Assembly: GCA_028281865.1 (NCBI GenBank) | Contig: JANQJB010000101.1 | Coordinates: 1-62,768 of the forward strand | Source of the DNA: Marinagarivorans sp. | GTDB lineage: Bacteria; Pseudomonadota; Gammaproteobacteria; Pseudomonadales; Cellvibrionaceae | DNA: 62,768 nt | Reading direction: 5' to 3' | Shown: positions 19,558 through 28,171 of the stretch, piece by piece | Layout: every line of letters begins with the position of its first letter | Numbering within the stretch: position 1 is the first letter of the stretch | Notes under the pieces: model-generated | Told to the model about the DNA's origin: nothing | Databases searched by the model: none | What the model saw: the letters and a program-made list of their open reading frames with translations, nothing else | Made by a program: the position numbers and the translations under genes

Positions 19558-20865
19558 TTAATTCCGTTTAAACACATACCACCAAGTACTCTGGTCTTCA
19601 TAAGGACGATTAGTAAAAGTTAATGTTCCATCCCACTCTAAGGTCAAAAACTGCTCTTGATTAGCGCCATTTCTCAAGCGGTAAACGTTATAATTAGCAT
19701 ATTCATAAATGAGCTCAAAGCGCCAAGTACGAGCGTAAGCACTGTTATGAGTTTGCAGATAAGTGCTATTGCCATTTTCAACATTTTTAATTTTAAACCA
19801 CTCTTCGAAACTAGCATCAATTCGAGGGTCTCGATCAAAAGTCCAACCATCTGCAAATGAGGGACTGCCATATTGCGTACCAACTGACCCAGCGTCTGCA
19901 TTGAGCGCGTAAAGGAAATTCTCAAAACCTAAAATGACGTACTCGTCATTCAATTCAAATTTATCCCACGGGTTCCACGGATACCATGATTGTGTTTCTC
20001 CCGGCTGAAGGTTACTCATAATTGGCAGCATGGTTTCAACCACAACCGGAATAGAGCCATTTTCTTGCGCAGGACTCCAAATAGTAAAAAAGTTATAGTC
20101 CGTAAATGCAAGCGCATGGCAACCGCTTGAGCAAGTGTTGGTATTGTCAGCAATAGCTTGATTGATTTTGCTTTCCCAATCGTAATAAAAACTTCCAACT
20201 TTATCGTCTTCAACCACCTTGTAGCCACCAAAAAGTTTGCGACCGTTATAGTTTAAACCAACAAAATTCATTTCAAGCATTATCGCAGGTGAGACGACAA
20301 TAGGGTCGTTAGCGTGGCATTTCCAACAGGGGTCAGCTTCAGCATGCAATTCCGAATCACCACGCCAACCATTTTCATTCACATAATTCCAATACCAAGT
20401 CGAATTATAATTGTTAAACATCCAAGGCAAATCTGCCGGAACTAAGTTGTCTTCTTCCGCCTTAATATATTGTGTAGCGCCATCGAAAAAGCAGGTTTGC
20501 CCGTTTATTTTATTTTGTAAAATAAAACCCACCTGCTGCGCGTAATTATAATCTTCCGTCATACCGCGACAAAGAAAGACAGCATCCACATCGGGGTTTT
20601 CCAAAAAAACACGACCAAATGTATTTCGCTCAACAAACTGACCAATAAAAAACTGCGATGGGTCTTGCACATCAAATGACAGTTGATCGTAATTTTCTGT
20701 TGGGCGGCAAGTAAAGCCAGGAATATAATCAACTCCAATAGCATCCATACAGGCTTCCGCATAGTCTTTCAGTTCTTGCGCAGAATCAGGTTCTTGCGCA
20801 AAAGTAATATTGGAAATACTAAGTATTAATATCGATATTAATAGGTTGCGGACACGTAAAAGCAT
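19558..20865 (-). CDS. Secreted protein with two haem-c-like motifs (CX2CH and CX3CH)
   Basis: 435 residues from ATG 20865 (MLLRVRNLL), with GGGAGGAAGA directly upstream. A signal peptide ends at TFAQ. Near residue 185 is DPCWKCHANDP, a canonical CXXCH; near 250 is NTCSSGCHALAF, which has three residues between the cysteines (CX3CH). Both are consistent with covalent haem in the periplasm, the second being an atypical spacing. The last third is Trp/Tyr rich (TWRFELIYEYANYNVYRLRNG) and looks like a beta-trefoil or sandwich. I do not recognise the family. The gene stands alone between AT-rich regions. A zinc role for the Cys/His pairs is an alternative. Confidence 0.7.
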   Translation of the reverse strand: MLLRVRNLLISILILSISNITFAQEPDSAQELKDYAEACMDAIGVDYIPGFTCRPTENYDQLSFDVQDPSQFFIGQFVERNTFGRVFLENPDVDAVFLCRGMTEDYNYAQQVGFILQNKINGQTCFFDGATQYIKAEEDNLVPADLPWMFNNYNSTWYWNYVNENGWRGDSELHAEADPCWKCHANDPIVVSPAIMLEMNFVGLNYNGRKLFGGYKVVEDDKVGSFYYDWESKINQAIADNTNTCSSGCHALAFTDYNFFTIWSPAQENGSIPVVVETMLPIMSNLQPGETQSWYPWNPWDKFELNDEYVILGFENFLYALNADAGSVGTQYGSPSFADGWTFDRDPRIDASFEEWFKIKNVENGNSTYLQTHNSAYARTWRFELIYEYANYNVYRLRNGANQEQFLTLEWDGTLTFTNRPYEDQSTWWYVFKRN

Positions 20866-21343
20866 TTCTTCCTCCCTACAAGGTAGAATCAATGAATAAA
20901 GTTTTTGTTGTGTTTATCGATTGAGCAATCAGTTGTTTGAAGTGCGTACAATTGTAAAACTGCTTCTATCCTAGACTAACACACTGTCTAACCGACAAAT
21001 ACTTTGTCAATTAAATAATTTGTTCCGATTTGTTAGAATATGTTTTTATTTGTCTTTACTGGTTGCTTTTATTAGAGATATTTGCAAAAAGGTGGGAATT
21101 TTTCTCAGCTACTAATTAAACTCCATATCCAGTTACTACTCATTACCAAGCAAATTATTATCAGCCGAACACAATAATTAGCTTTTACTACTGCTGATTA
21201 TGGCCGTTGTTATATTTATTTTTCTTACTTTCTACTGTTAATAAAATAGACCGCATTTATCTCTAGCTATAAAGCGCGACATTGATATGAAGAAAACGAT
21301 AAAGAAAAGTAGAAAAGCAAGCGCTAGCTAGCGTGACTTTTAA
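20866..21343. other. Intergenic region, no gene seen
   Basis: About 480 bp, strongly AT-rich with stops in all frames. It should hold the promoter of the two-haem-motif protein at its left end. No structured element recognised. Confidence 0.6.
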
Positions 21344-21937
21344 TTAGCGATTTACAACGCCGAGCCTCCTTGCGCGATAAACTAGATACATAGCTCCTAA
21401 TACAAATAAATAAACAGTGCTAGGCTCAGAAACCGCAACGACTGACTTAGCTAAAGGCTGCAATACTATATTATCGATTGTCCGGTAAACGGGGTCATAG
21501 ACAAAAAAACCAAACGATACCGCGTCGACTTCAACATTAGCATATGGGTTGATAACTGTCTCTGGGCCACAAAACCCAAATTGAGAACACTCAAATCTAT
21601 CGACAAGAGAATAAACACCCTCTCCATTTAAGAAGCCGTGCATAAAGTAAATTGTTGTTTCAGTAACCCCTAAATCGACGCTATTAAAAAAGAAATTGCT
21701 GTCGCCCATAATATGCAAATCAATGACATCAAGGCTCGAATCAAGCGCCCGCAGAATACTGTATTCTATTGGGAAGTTTCCGGTTTGGACCTTCAGATTT
21801 CCAAGAGGAGTTATAGTAAACCCTTCCTGAGTGTGTCCTAAATATGGACCAGGCTCTAATCCGTCAAAAGTAATAACGGTGGAATGACCAATCAACGGCA
21901 GCCACAATATCACTAACATGCTGACTATTTTATACAT
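21344..21937 (-). CDS. PEP-CTERM sorting-signal protein
   Basis: 197 residues from ATG 21937 (MYKIVSMLVILWL), which yields a signal peptide; the frame runs further upstream into the duplicated tRNA-flank unit and is not coding there. The mature part starts VITFDGLEPG, a common opening of PEP-CTERM proteins. The C-terminus has the tripartite signal: SEPSTVYLF, a hydrophobic helix, then basic RARR. Such proteins are cut and anchored by an exosortase (XrtA/EpsH), usually linked to exopolysaccharide loci. Function unknown. Confidence 0.8.
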   Translation of the reverse strand: MYKIVSMLVILWLPLIGHSTVITFDGLEPGPYLGHTQEGFTITPLGNLKVQTGNFPIEYSILRALDSSLDVIDLHIMGDSNFFFNSVDLGVTETTIYFMHGFLNGEGVYSLVDRFECSQFGFCGPETVINPYANVEVDAVSFGFFVYDPVYRTIDNIVLQPLAKSVVAVSEPSTVYLFVLGAMYLVYRARRLGVVNR

Positions 21938-22126
21938 CGTTAAAACCCCACAATAATCAATAAATCTAAGTTTCCAGCACATCGAGCAGCGTAACTTATA
22001 CGACTTTTTGAGGCAATGACCTAATCGCGCCTTCGCTTTCCAGATTTCTTTCCTGGGTTTTCGCACTCCGCTCACAGCAGATTGCTTTGCAATCGCTCGA
22101 ACCGAGACGCCGAGTCTCAACCGAAA

Positions 22127-22187
22127 ACACAGCCATTAAAAAAGGCCAGCTTTAGCTGACCTTTTTTAATGGAGGCGCGGGTCGGAA
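22127..22187 (-). repeat. Duplicated tRNA-Cys 3' end plus terminator (direct repeat copy 1)
   Basis: 61 bp identical to 22294-22354, offset 167 bp in the same orientation. It contains the last 18 nt of the tRNA-Cys (ending CCTCCA on the minus strand) and the same terminator hairpin (22138-22167). Similarity weakly continues on both sides (for example AATCGCTCGAACC in both units), so the duplicated unit is about 140-170 bp. The rest of the tRNA is absent, so this copy makes no tRNA. Confidence 0.92.
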
Positions 22188-22304
22188 GTATCAAATGGCC
22201 ACCAACGGCCATTTGACCCTAACGGGCTTCGCTTCGCTCGCAGGTGATTGCTGCTCAATCGCTCGAACCGGGCACCGGTTCTCCAACCAAACCACACAGC
22301 CATT

Positions 22305-22334
22305 AAAAAAGGCCAGCTTTAGCTGACCTTTTTT
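22305..22334 (-). terminator. Terminator of tRNA-Cys
   Basis: On the minus strand AGGTCAGC/GCTGGCCT pair around a TAAA loop, with A-run before and T-run after. It begins 3 bases behind the tRNA CCA end. The same hairpin is duplicated at 22138-22167. Confidence 0.9.
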
Positions 22335-22336
22335 AA

Positions 22337-22410
22337 TGGAGGCGCGGGTCGGAATCGAACCGGCGTACACGGAGTTGCAGTCCGCTGCATAACCACTCTG
22401 CCACCGCGCC
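22337..22410 (-). tRNA. tRNA-Cys (GCA)
   Basis: 74 nt with encoded CCA. Acceptor GGCGCGG/CCGCGCC, anticodon loop CTGCAAC giving GCA, T-arm GCCGGTTCGATTCCGAC. It lies behind gacA-uvrC-pgsA in the same direction, the common pseudomonad-like arrangement, although other genes now intervene. Immediately followed by its terminator. Confidence 0.96.
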
Positions 22411-22566
22411 ATAAACTGGTAATTCTGTCCATTCTATCGCCCTATTGGCGAAGGGCAGGCATTGTAACTGAAGTGATTTCGGTTGCCTAGCCTGGACTGT
22501 TGTGCTTGCAAAATAGGATATGTTCGCTAACCTGCTGCCCTTTCCTTGAATTAAGCCAAATTGTTT

Positions 22567-23568
22567 ATGTTTTATCGAATTTTATTCATTATCTGTTTGA
22601 TATTGGTGACTACCCACTGTAGCACGGTAACAAAACAAGAAAATGCCAACAACACGTTTGCAGCGCTATTTGGCGGGATGGACGACAAACAGCGCTTAGA
22701 AAAATATTTTTTCGAGGAGCAAAACGGCCAAATCGTGATGGAGGCAGAGCACTTTGCCACGCAGTTATATGGCAGCGATTCTTACGACGGCAAGCGTTGG
22801 TGGATGGTCAATACCGAAGACAATCAAGCAAGCGACCTTCCAGTATTTTCCCAAGCCTGTGATCTAGCCAGACAAGAGCTGCTCGATATCAAAAACACCT
22901 TTGAACATGTCGGCGATCGAAAAGAATACAGACCAAAGTTTGCGGCACACTGGGATTCGCCCAAAGGGACCGGAAAACTGGGAGACAAGGGTTTAAACGC
23001 GGATGAGATCTTTGCCGTTTTCAAATGTGACCCAGACCCAAGCCATGCAGAAAACGCCAGTGGAAAACGTTACATCGAGTTGCTGCCCGATATGCTCTAC
23101 AGTAATTTCGACGCAATTCCGCACCCATTAGCGCATTGGCCAAATGGTGCGCAATCACCAAAAATCTTTTGGCGGCTTTATTCCTCTGGGGGGGAATACC
23201 ATGTCTATCTGCGTCTACTAAGGGGGCACAACCAAGCGGGCACCGCTAGCGGTTTAGAGGTTAATGCGCCCGATACGGATAGTGGTGACGTTCATATTGG
23301 GACAGCTGCGGTACCAAATAAACACGTACTACCTGCAATAAAACGCATAGGACCTTCTGCAGACCGAGACGGTTTGTGGACGTGGGTGCAAGCGACAGAA
23401 AAAATTACCCTGCCACAAGGCGAGCACTTTTTCTTTATCGCAGGTCGTGAGGACGGGTCGGAGGTCGACAAAATCGTACTCTCCAAAACAACATGTAAGC
23501 AATGCTCTGAGGAAGGACCCGTAGAGAGCCCTACTCGGCTTACAAAAACAAAGTCACGGCGATACTAG
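22567..23568 (+). CDS. Putative lipoprotein with carbohydrate-binding-like fold
   Basis: 333 residues from ATG 22567 (MFYRILFII), a hydrophobic start with Cys18 in VTTHC, a non-standard lipobox. GQIVMEAEHFA near residue 58 and the end block GEHFFFIAGREDGSEVDKIVLSK match the opening and closing strands of CBM6/35-like or GH115-C-like beta-sandwich modules. Between them are Trp-rich segments (GKRWWMVNTED, GGEYHVYLRLL). No catalytic motif is seen, so it is best called a carbohydrate-binding surface lipoprotein. It is convergent with the PEP-CTERM gene at 23601. Confidence 0.65.
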   Translation: MFYRILFIICLILVTTHCSTVTKQENANNTFAALFGGMDDKQRLEKYFFEEQNGQIVMEAEHFATQLYGSDSYDGKRWWMVNTEDNQASDLPVFSQACDLARQELLDIKNTFEHVGDRKEYRPKFAAHWDSPKGTGKLGDKGLNADEIFAVFKCDPDPSHAENASGKRYIELLPDMLYSNFDAIPHPLAHWPNGAQSPKIFWRLYSSGGEYHVYLRLLRGHNQAGTASGLEVNAPDTDSGDVHIGTAAVPNKHVLPAIKRIGPSADRDGLWTWVQATEKITLPQGEHFFFIAGREDGSEVDKIVLSKTTCKQCSEEGPVESPTRLTKTKSRRY

Positions 23569-23600
23569 TAGCGCGACTATTAAAGGCTGTTTAGCAGAGG

Positions 23601-24179
23601 CTAACGACCCAGCAGTTGCCGGCGACGAGTAGCAGCTAGCCCGAGTACACCGAGTAATATAAGTGCTAAAACCGGGGGCTCCGCCACAGGAGCCGGGGCC
23701 ACATAAGCTTGATGCTTAAAAGCGATTTTGTCATAAACCACTGCGCCCTTGGTAAATACTCGAAACGAGGCAATGTTCATTGCCGACACCGAAAGCGAGA
23801 AAAAGCCTCTTTTGTTCTTACCAAAGTCCGAAGCTAACAACTCACCGTTGCTGTCATAAGCTTCAAGTAATGCTTTGTCCTTATCTCGGACCCAATCGCC
23901 GAGAACTATCTTTACACTGCTCATCATGCGAGTGAAAGAAGCGGCCAAATCTCCACCAAAGCGAGTCTTGTTGAGCAGGGTTTTTCTGCGCCCCGGGCTG
24001 TTAAAGATCTTCCATTCGGTTGACGAATCCAAAATGATGCCCTGATCTTCGTACAAATCATAAGCAACTGATTGCCGGTAGGAAAGCTCTTCAAAATCGA
24101 TAACAGCGCCATACACCGAACTGGCGAATAAAAATAGGGATGCAAACAGCAGTTTCTTAATGGTCTTTAGTTTCTTCAT
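23601..24179 (-). CDS. PEP-CTERM sorting-signal protein
   Basis: 192 residues. Signal peptide (KKLLFASLFLFASSVYG), then AVIDFEELSY, a beta-sandwich-like middle with SSVKIVLGDW, and a C-terminal signal VAEPPVLALILLGVLGLAA followed by TRRRQ. The motif is PEP-like (EPP) with hydrophobic helix and arginine cluster, as recognised by exosortase. Second such protein within 3 kb. Function unknown. Confidence 0.8.
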   Translation of the reverse strand: MKKLKTIKKLLFASLFLFASSVYGAVIDFEELSYRQSVAYDLYEDQGIILDSSTEWKIFNSPGRRKTLLNKTRFGGDLAASFTRMMSSVKIVLGDWVRDKDKALLEAYDSNGELLASDFGKNKRGFFSLSVSAMNIASFRVFTKGAVVYDKIAFKHQAYVAPAPVAEPPVLALILLGVLGLAATRRRQLLGR

Positions 24180-24405
24180 GGTCTTTTTCCCTTGCTTATC
24201 TCTCTCAATTTTCTTTTACTTCAATTTGATTACGTCAAATTGGGGTTGCAAATTTAATGCCGCTGGGCAGAATTGCAAGTCCTAGGGGAAATTTAGGCCC
24301 ATTAAGCACAAAATAATATGCCAAAATGTTAAATAGGTCGTCCTATGACTGGATAATATTTATTCAAAAAGGAAGGAACAGCCTGAACAAAGCAACATCT
24401 CAGGT

Positions 24406-24972
24406 TTAAGATTCGTCAGCACTTTGTCTAAAACTTGGCCAAGCTGCTCGCAAATAGACCACCATCGACCACAAAGTCAACACAGCTGCACCATATAGAG
24501 TCACAAGGCCCAAGGTTTTCATCCAGGCGAAACGAACGGGATCGAAGGTCAGTAGTATAATAATCGCCGTAATTTGAAGAGTAGTTTTAACCTTTCCTAT
24601 CATCGACACAGCTACTGTTGCGCGATTACCTAACTCAGCCATCCACTCGCGCAGAGCAGAAATAACGATTTCGCGACATATTATTACTGCTGCAGGCAGC
24701 GTAAACCATATGTTAGCGTGCAGCTCAATCAAGAGAGTAAGCGCAACAGCCACCATCAATTTGTCTGCAACCGGGTCCAAAAATGCACCAAATCGCGTAC
24801 TCATACCGTATTTACGTGCGATGTAACCATCGGCCCAGTCCGTTAGCCCGGCAATGCTAAAAAGCGCTCCGGCAAGAGGAAAGTGCCACCAATACGGCAG
24901 ATAAAAAACCACCACCAATAGAGGGATTAAAATTATTCGGAACCAGGTAAGTTGGTTGGCTAAGTTAAACAT
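24406..24972 (-). CDS. pgsA: PgsA, phosphatidylglycerophosphate synthase
   Basis: 188 residues, four to five membrane helices. The CDP-alcohol phosphotransferase signature is complete (DWADGYIARKYG then FGAFLDPVADK). It makes phosphatidylglycerophosphate from CDP-diacylglycerol and glycerol-3-phosphate at the inner membrane. GAGAGGTGCA precedes the ATG. It follows uvrC in the same direction, as in pseudomonads. Confidence 0.96.
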   Translation of the reverse strand: MFNLANQLTWFRIILIPLLVVVFYLPYWWHFPLAGALFSIAGLTDWADGYIARKYGMSTRFGAFLDPVADKLMVAVALTLLIELHANIWFTLPAAVIICREIVISALREWMAELGNRATVAVSMIGKVKTTLQITAIIILLTFDPVRFAWMKTLGLVTLYGAAVLTLWSMVVYLRAAWPSFRQSADES

Positions 24973-25133
24973 TGCACCTCTCAGACAAAGGGCTTAGCGC
25001 ATGCCACTTTGTTTTTGCAACTCTGTATTTGCAACTCTGTTTTTAGCTCTGCTGCAGCTTAGCCGGCATTTTAAATCACCGCTGCTAAGCCACTATAATT
25101 CAAACTAGCGTTAATAGAAGAAAACGGCGCACC

Positions 25134-26975
25134 TTAATCAGAATGCAGAACGCTGTAAACCTCATCAGCCAGTTTTTTACTAATCCCTTGGACTTTGGCA
25201 ATTTCTTCGACGCTAGCACACTGCAATTCTTGTAAGCCACCAAAATGGCGTATAAGTTCACGGCGACGCTTGGATCCGACGCCAGGTATGTCTTCCAAGG
25301 TCGAACGACGTCGACGTTTATCCCGTGCTTGCTTATGGCCGGTAATGGCAAAGCGATGAGCCTCATCACGCACTTGTTGAATTAAATGTAGCGCAAGTTC
25401 ATCAGACGATACGACAAATTCGTTACCATCTGGCCCTATGAGAGTTTCAAACCCCGCTTTGCGCGTACTACCTTTTGCTACTCCTAGCAGCGGAATATGA
25501 CTGACACCCAGTTCCGCCAAGACACCTTTTGCCACATTTAACTGGCCCAAGCCACCATCAATTAAAATTAAATCGGGCAACTTTGCCTCCTCTTTCTGCA
25601 GGCGACTGTAACGTCGGGTCAATGCCTGTTCCATCGCCGCGTAGTCATCACCCGCTTTAACGCCATCAATATTAAACTGGCGATAATCAGATTTGATCGG
25701 CCCCTCCCTACCGAATACCACGCAAGATGCTTTGGTGTCTTCGCCACTGCTATGGCTGATATCAAAGCATTCAATGCGTTCAGGCACTTCATCGAGACTT
25801 AGGCGCTCTTGCAATGCTTCAAATTTTTTCCCTATTGCTTTTTGGCTGCCCAAACGGCCTTTTAAATTTTGTTGCGCTGCCTGGATGGCGATAGATAACC
25901 AACGCGAACGATGTGTTCGCACGCTTTCAGAAATTTCGATATGGCGCCCAGTCTGCGTTTTCACAGCCATCTGAATCGCATCAGCGTCTTCAAAAGCGTG
26001 GCTAACGACAGCTTCCGCAGGCACATCAAAAGCACGTACTCCCAAATAAATTTGCGCTAAAAATTGTGAAATAATTTCGCCTTCCGCAGCGCCTAATTTA
26101 TTCTTCGGAAAATAACTTTTACTGCCTAAAATTCTGCCGTGGCGAACAAACAAAACGTGTACGCAGATTTCGCTTTTTTCCAACGCGCAGGCGACTACAT
26201 CAATATTACTATTGCCACTTTCAACCGCATTTTGAGTTTGGATTTTGCGAAGAGCACTTATGCGGTCACGATATTCAGCAGCTCGTTCGAAATCGAGTTC
26301 CTGTGAAGCCACCTCCATTTCTTTGAGTAACTCTCGTTGCAGCGAATCGTTTTGACCCTGCAAAAACATTTCGGTGAAGTGAACATCGCGAGCGTAGACC
26401 GCTTCTGAAATTGCCTTTACACAGGGTCCGGTGCAACGACCAATTTGATATTGCAAGCAAGGTCTGGAGCGGTTGCGAAAAACGCTATCTTCGCACTGGC
26501 GAACTTGAAAAGTTTTTTGCAAAAATTGCAAACTTTCCCGCACTGCACTCGCGTTCGGAAACGGTCCGAAGTAGTGCCCTTTCTTTTTCTTTGCCCCCCG
26601 GTGAAAAGTCAAACGCGGGTAGCTTTCACCATCAGTTAACAGGATATACGGATAAGATTTATCATCACGCATTAATATGTTATACGGTGGGCGCTGGGAC
26701 TTAATTAGATTCTGCTCCAACACCAACGCGTCGGCCTCACTCGGTGTGACCGTGACTTCTACGCTCGCAATGCGTTTTACCAATGCTTGCGTTTTAACTG
26801 TAAGCCCGGTGTTGCGAAAATAACTGCTGACACGGTTTTTTAAATTCTTTGCTTTACCGACATAAAGCACAGCGCCATCCGCGTCGTACATTTGATACAC
26901 CCCAGGTTGGCGGGTCAAATTTTTTAAGAAAGAGGTGTAATCAAACTTGTCGGGCTTATCTGGCTTCACGCACAT
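25134..26975 (-). CDS. uvrC: UvrC, excinuclease ABC subunit C
   Basis: 613 residues from ATG 26975 (MCVKPDKPD); an ATG seven codons earlier is possible but family length favours the shorter form. GIY-YIG nuclease at the N-terminus (PGVYQMYDADGAVLYVGKAKNLKNRV in pieces), cysteine cluster CEDSVFRNRSRPCLQYQIGRC in part, UVR domain (ELDFERAAEYRDRI), RNase H-like nuclease (IECFDISHSSGEDT) and C-terminal HhH pair (LEDIPGVGSKRRRELI). It makes both incisions in nucleotide excision repair. Middle gene of gacA-uvrC-pgsA. Confidence 0.96.
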   Translation of the reverse strand: MCVKPDKPDKFDYTSFLKNLTRQPGVYQMYDADGAVLYVGKAKNLKNRVSSYFRNTGLTVKTQALVKRIASVEVTVTPSEADALVLEQNLIKSQRPPYNILMRDDKSYPYILLTDGESYPRLTFHRGAKKKKGHYFGPFPNASAVRESLQFLQKTFQVRQCEDSVFRNRSRPCLQYQIGRCTGPCVKAISEAVYARDVHFTEMFLQGQNDSLQRELLKEMEVASQELDFERAAEYRDRISALRKIQTQNAVESGNSNIDVVACALEKSEICVHVLFVRHGRILGSKSYFPKNKLGAAEGEIISQFLAQIYLGVRAFDVPAEAVVSHAFEDADAIQMAVKTQTGRHIEISESVRTHRSRWLSIAIQAAQQNLKGRLGSQKAIGKKFEALQERLSLDEVPERIECFDISHSSGEDTKASCVVFGREGPIKSDYRQFNIDGVKAGDDYAAMEQALTRRYSRLQKEEAKLPDLILIDGGLGQLNVAKGVLAELGVSHIPLLGVAKGSTRKAGFETLIGPDGNEFVVSSDELALHLIQQVRDEAHRFAITGHKQARDKRRRRSTLEDIPGVGSKRRRELIRHFGGLQELQCASVEEIAKVQGISKKLADEVYSVLHSD

Positions 26976-27137
26976 AAAATTTATAACGAAGCCCATTGAA
27001 CGGGCGCAGATGGGAAAAGAATCGGGCCGAAAAACGCAACTAGTTCTTCAATATACCGAACTATAGATGCGACTAATCTATAGCTTTAATTAATCGAGAG
27101 CTACTTATCGAAAGTTTCAACTCATTGAGAGTTTAAA

Positions 27138-27791
27138 CTAGTCGAGCGTTTCAACGTCCAGAACTTTATGTTTTACGGCGAGGATCGTCAACTCAACATC
27201 GTTACTAATATTAAGTTTTTCAAATATTCGATAGCGATAGCTGTTTACCGTTTTGGGGCTCACACACAACGAATCGGCGATAGTACTTACCTTGGTGCCC
27301 GTAGCAATCATCATCGCTGTTTGTAATTCGCGCTCAGAGAGCAACTTAAATGGCGAACTATCTTGCTTTGTGCCGTCAAAGTTGCGCAACGCTAATTGTT
27401 GAGCAACGGCACTGCTCATGTACATATTGCCGTCCATCACACGGCGAATTGCATAAACCATTTCCTTGAAATCCGCATCCTTAGTGATATAACCCGATGC
27501 ACCGAGCTTCATTAAACGCTCGGGAAACAAATCTTCTGACATTGCCGAAACAGCAATCACACGAATAGTATTGTCGCGTGTGAGAATTTTTCGAGTGGCC
27601 TCCAAACCACCAACGCCAGGCATTTTGACATCCATCAAAATCAAGTTGACCGGCAAGCTGCGCGCCATCTCAATCGCCTCTTCGCCAGATCTAGCTTCGC
27701 CAATTACCTCAATATCTTCCACGTCCTCAAGCATGCGCACAATGCCCATGCGTACAAGGTCATGATCATCCGCTACCAATACTCTAATCAC
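27138..27791 (-). CDS. gacA: GacA/UvrY response regulator
   Basis: 217 residues from GTG 27791, with AAGGTG upstream; this gives the standard GacA start MIRVLVADDHDLVR. Receiver with D8-D9 and phospho-acceptor D54 (ILMDVKMPG), then a LuxR-type HTH (LSERELQTAMMIATGTKVSTIADSL in pieces, SPKTVNSYRYRIFEKL). GacA is phosphorylated by GacS/BarA and turns on the Rsm/Csr small RNAs that titrate RsmA/CsrA. First gene of the gacA-uvrC-pgsA group. Confidence 0.96.
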   Translation of the reverse strand: MIRVLVADDHDLVRMGIVRMLEDVEDIEVIGEARSGEEAIEMARSLPVNLILMDVKMPGVGGLEATRKILTRDNTIRVIAVSAMSEDLFPERLMKLGASGYITKDADFKEMVYAIRRVMDGNMYMSSAVAQQLALRNFDGTKQDSSPFKLLSERELQTAMMIATGTKVSTIADSLCVSPKTVNSYRYRIFEKLNISNDVELTILAVKHKVLDVETLD

Positions 27792-28171
27792 TCTCGTCAC
27801 CTTTCGGTCAATCTGACGCAAACAAATGGGCTATCCTTGATACCGGCGCCGGCACAATAGGTGTATTTTGATGAACCTAGCGATAACTGAGCCCCATTAT
27901 AATGGCACCATTATTTGCGGCCGCGCCAACATTACTGCGTCGAAGCCACACAAATTGGCGACAAAGTCACCAGCTTTAAGATGCTACGCTAAGGGTTCGT
28001 CTCATAACACCCTTTTTATACAATCGTTTTAAACCAATGTTCTTATTTTTAACTTTTCTAATGAAATAATACGAAACCCGCGATGATACACCATTTCCAT
28101 TGGTTTGCATGATAAAAATCGATAATTACCAGCGGCTAAAACAGACGCCTCACTTAATGGGTACACGCACT
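27792..28171. other. Intergenic region, no gene seen
   Basis: About 380 bp between gacA (start) and murB (end), both on the minus strand. It must hold the gacA promoter. No tRNA, repeat or clear terminator seen; a poly-C run of eight lies just inside the end of murB at about 28189. Confidence 0.55.

Noticed and set aside
22191-22412. ORF on the minus strand at the tRNA-Cys
   Set aside because: It covers the tRNA gene itself (protein MARWQSGYAADCNS is a well-known tRNA translation artefact).
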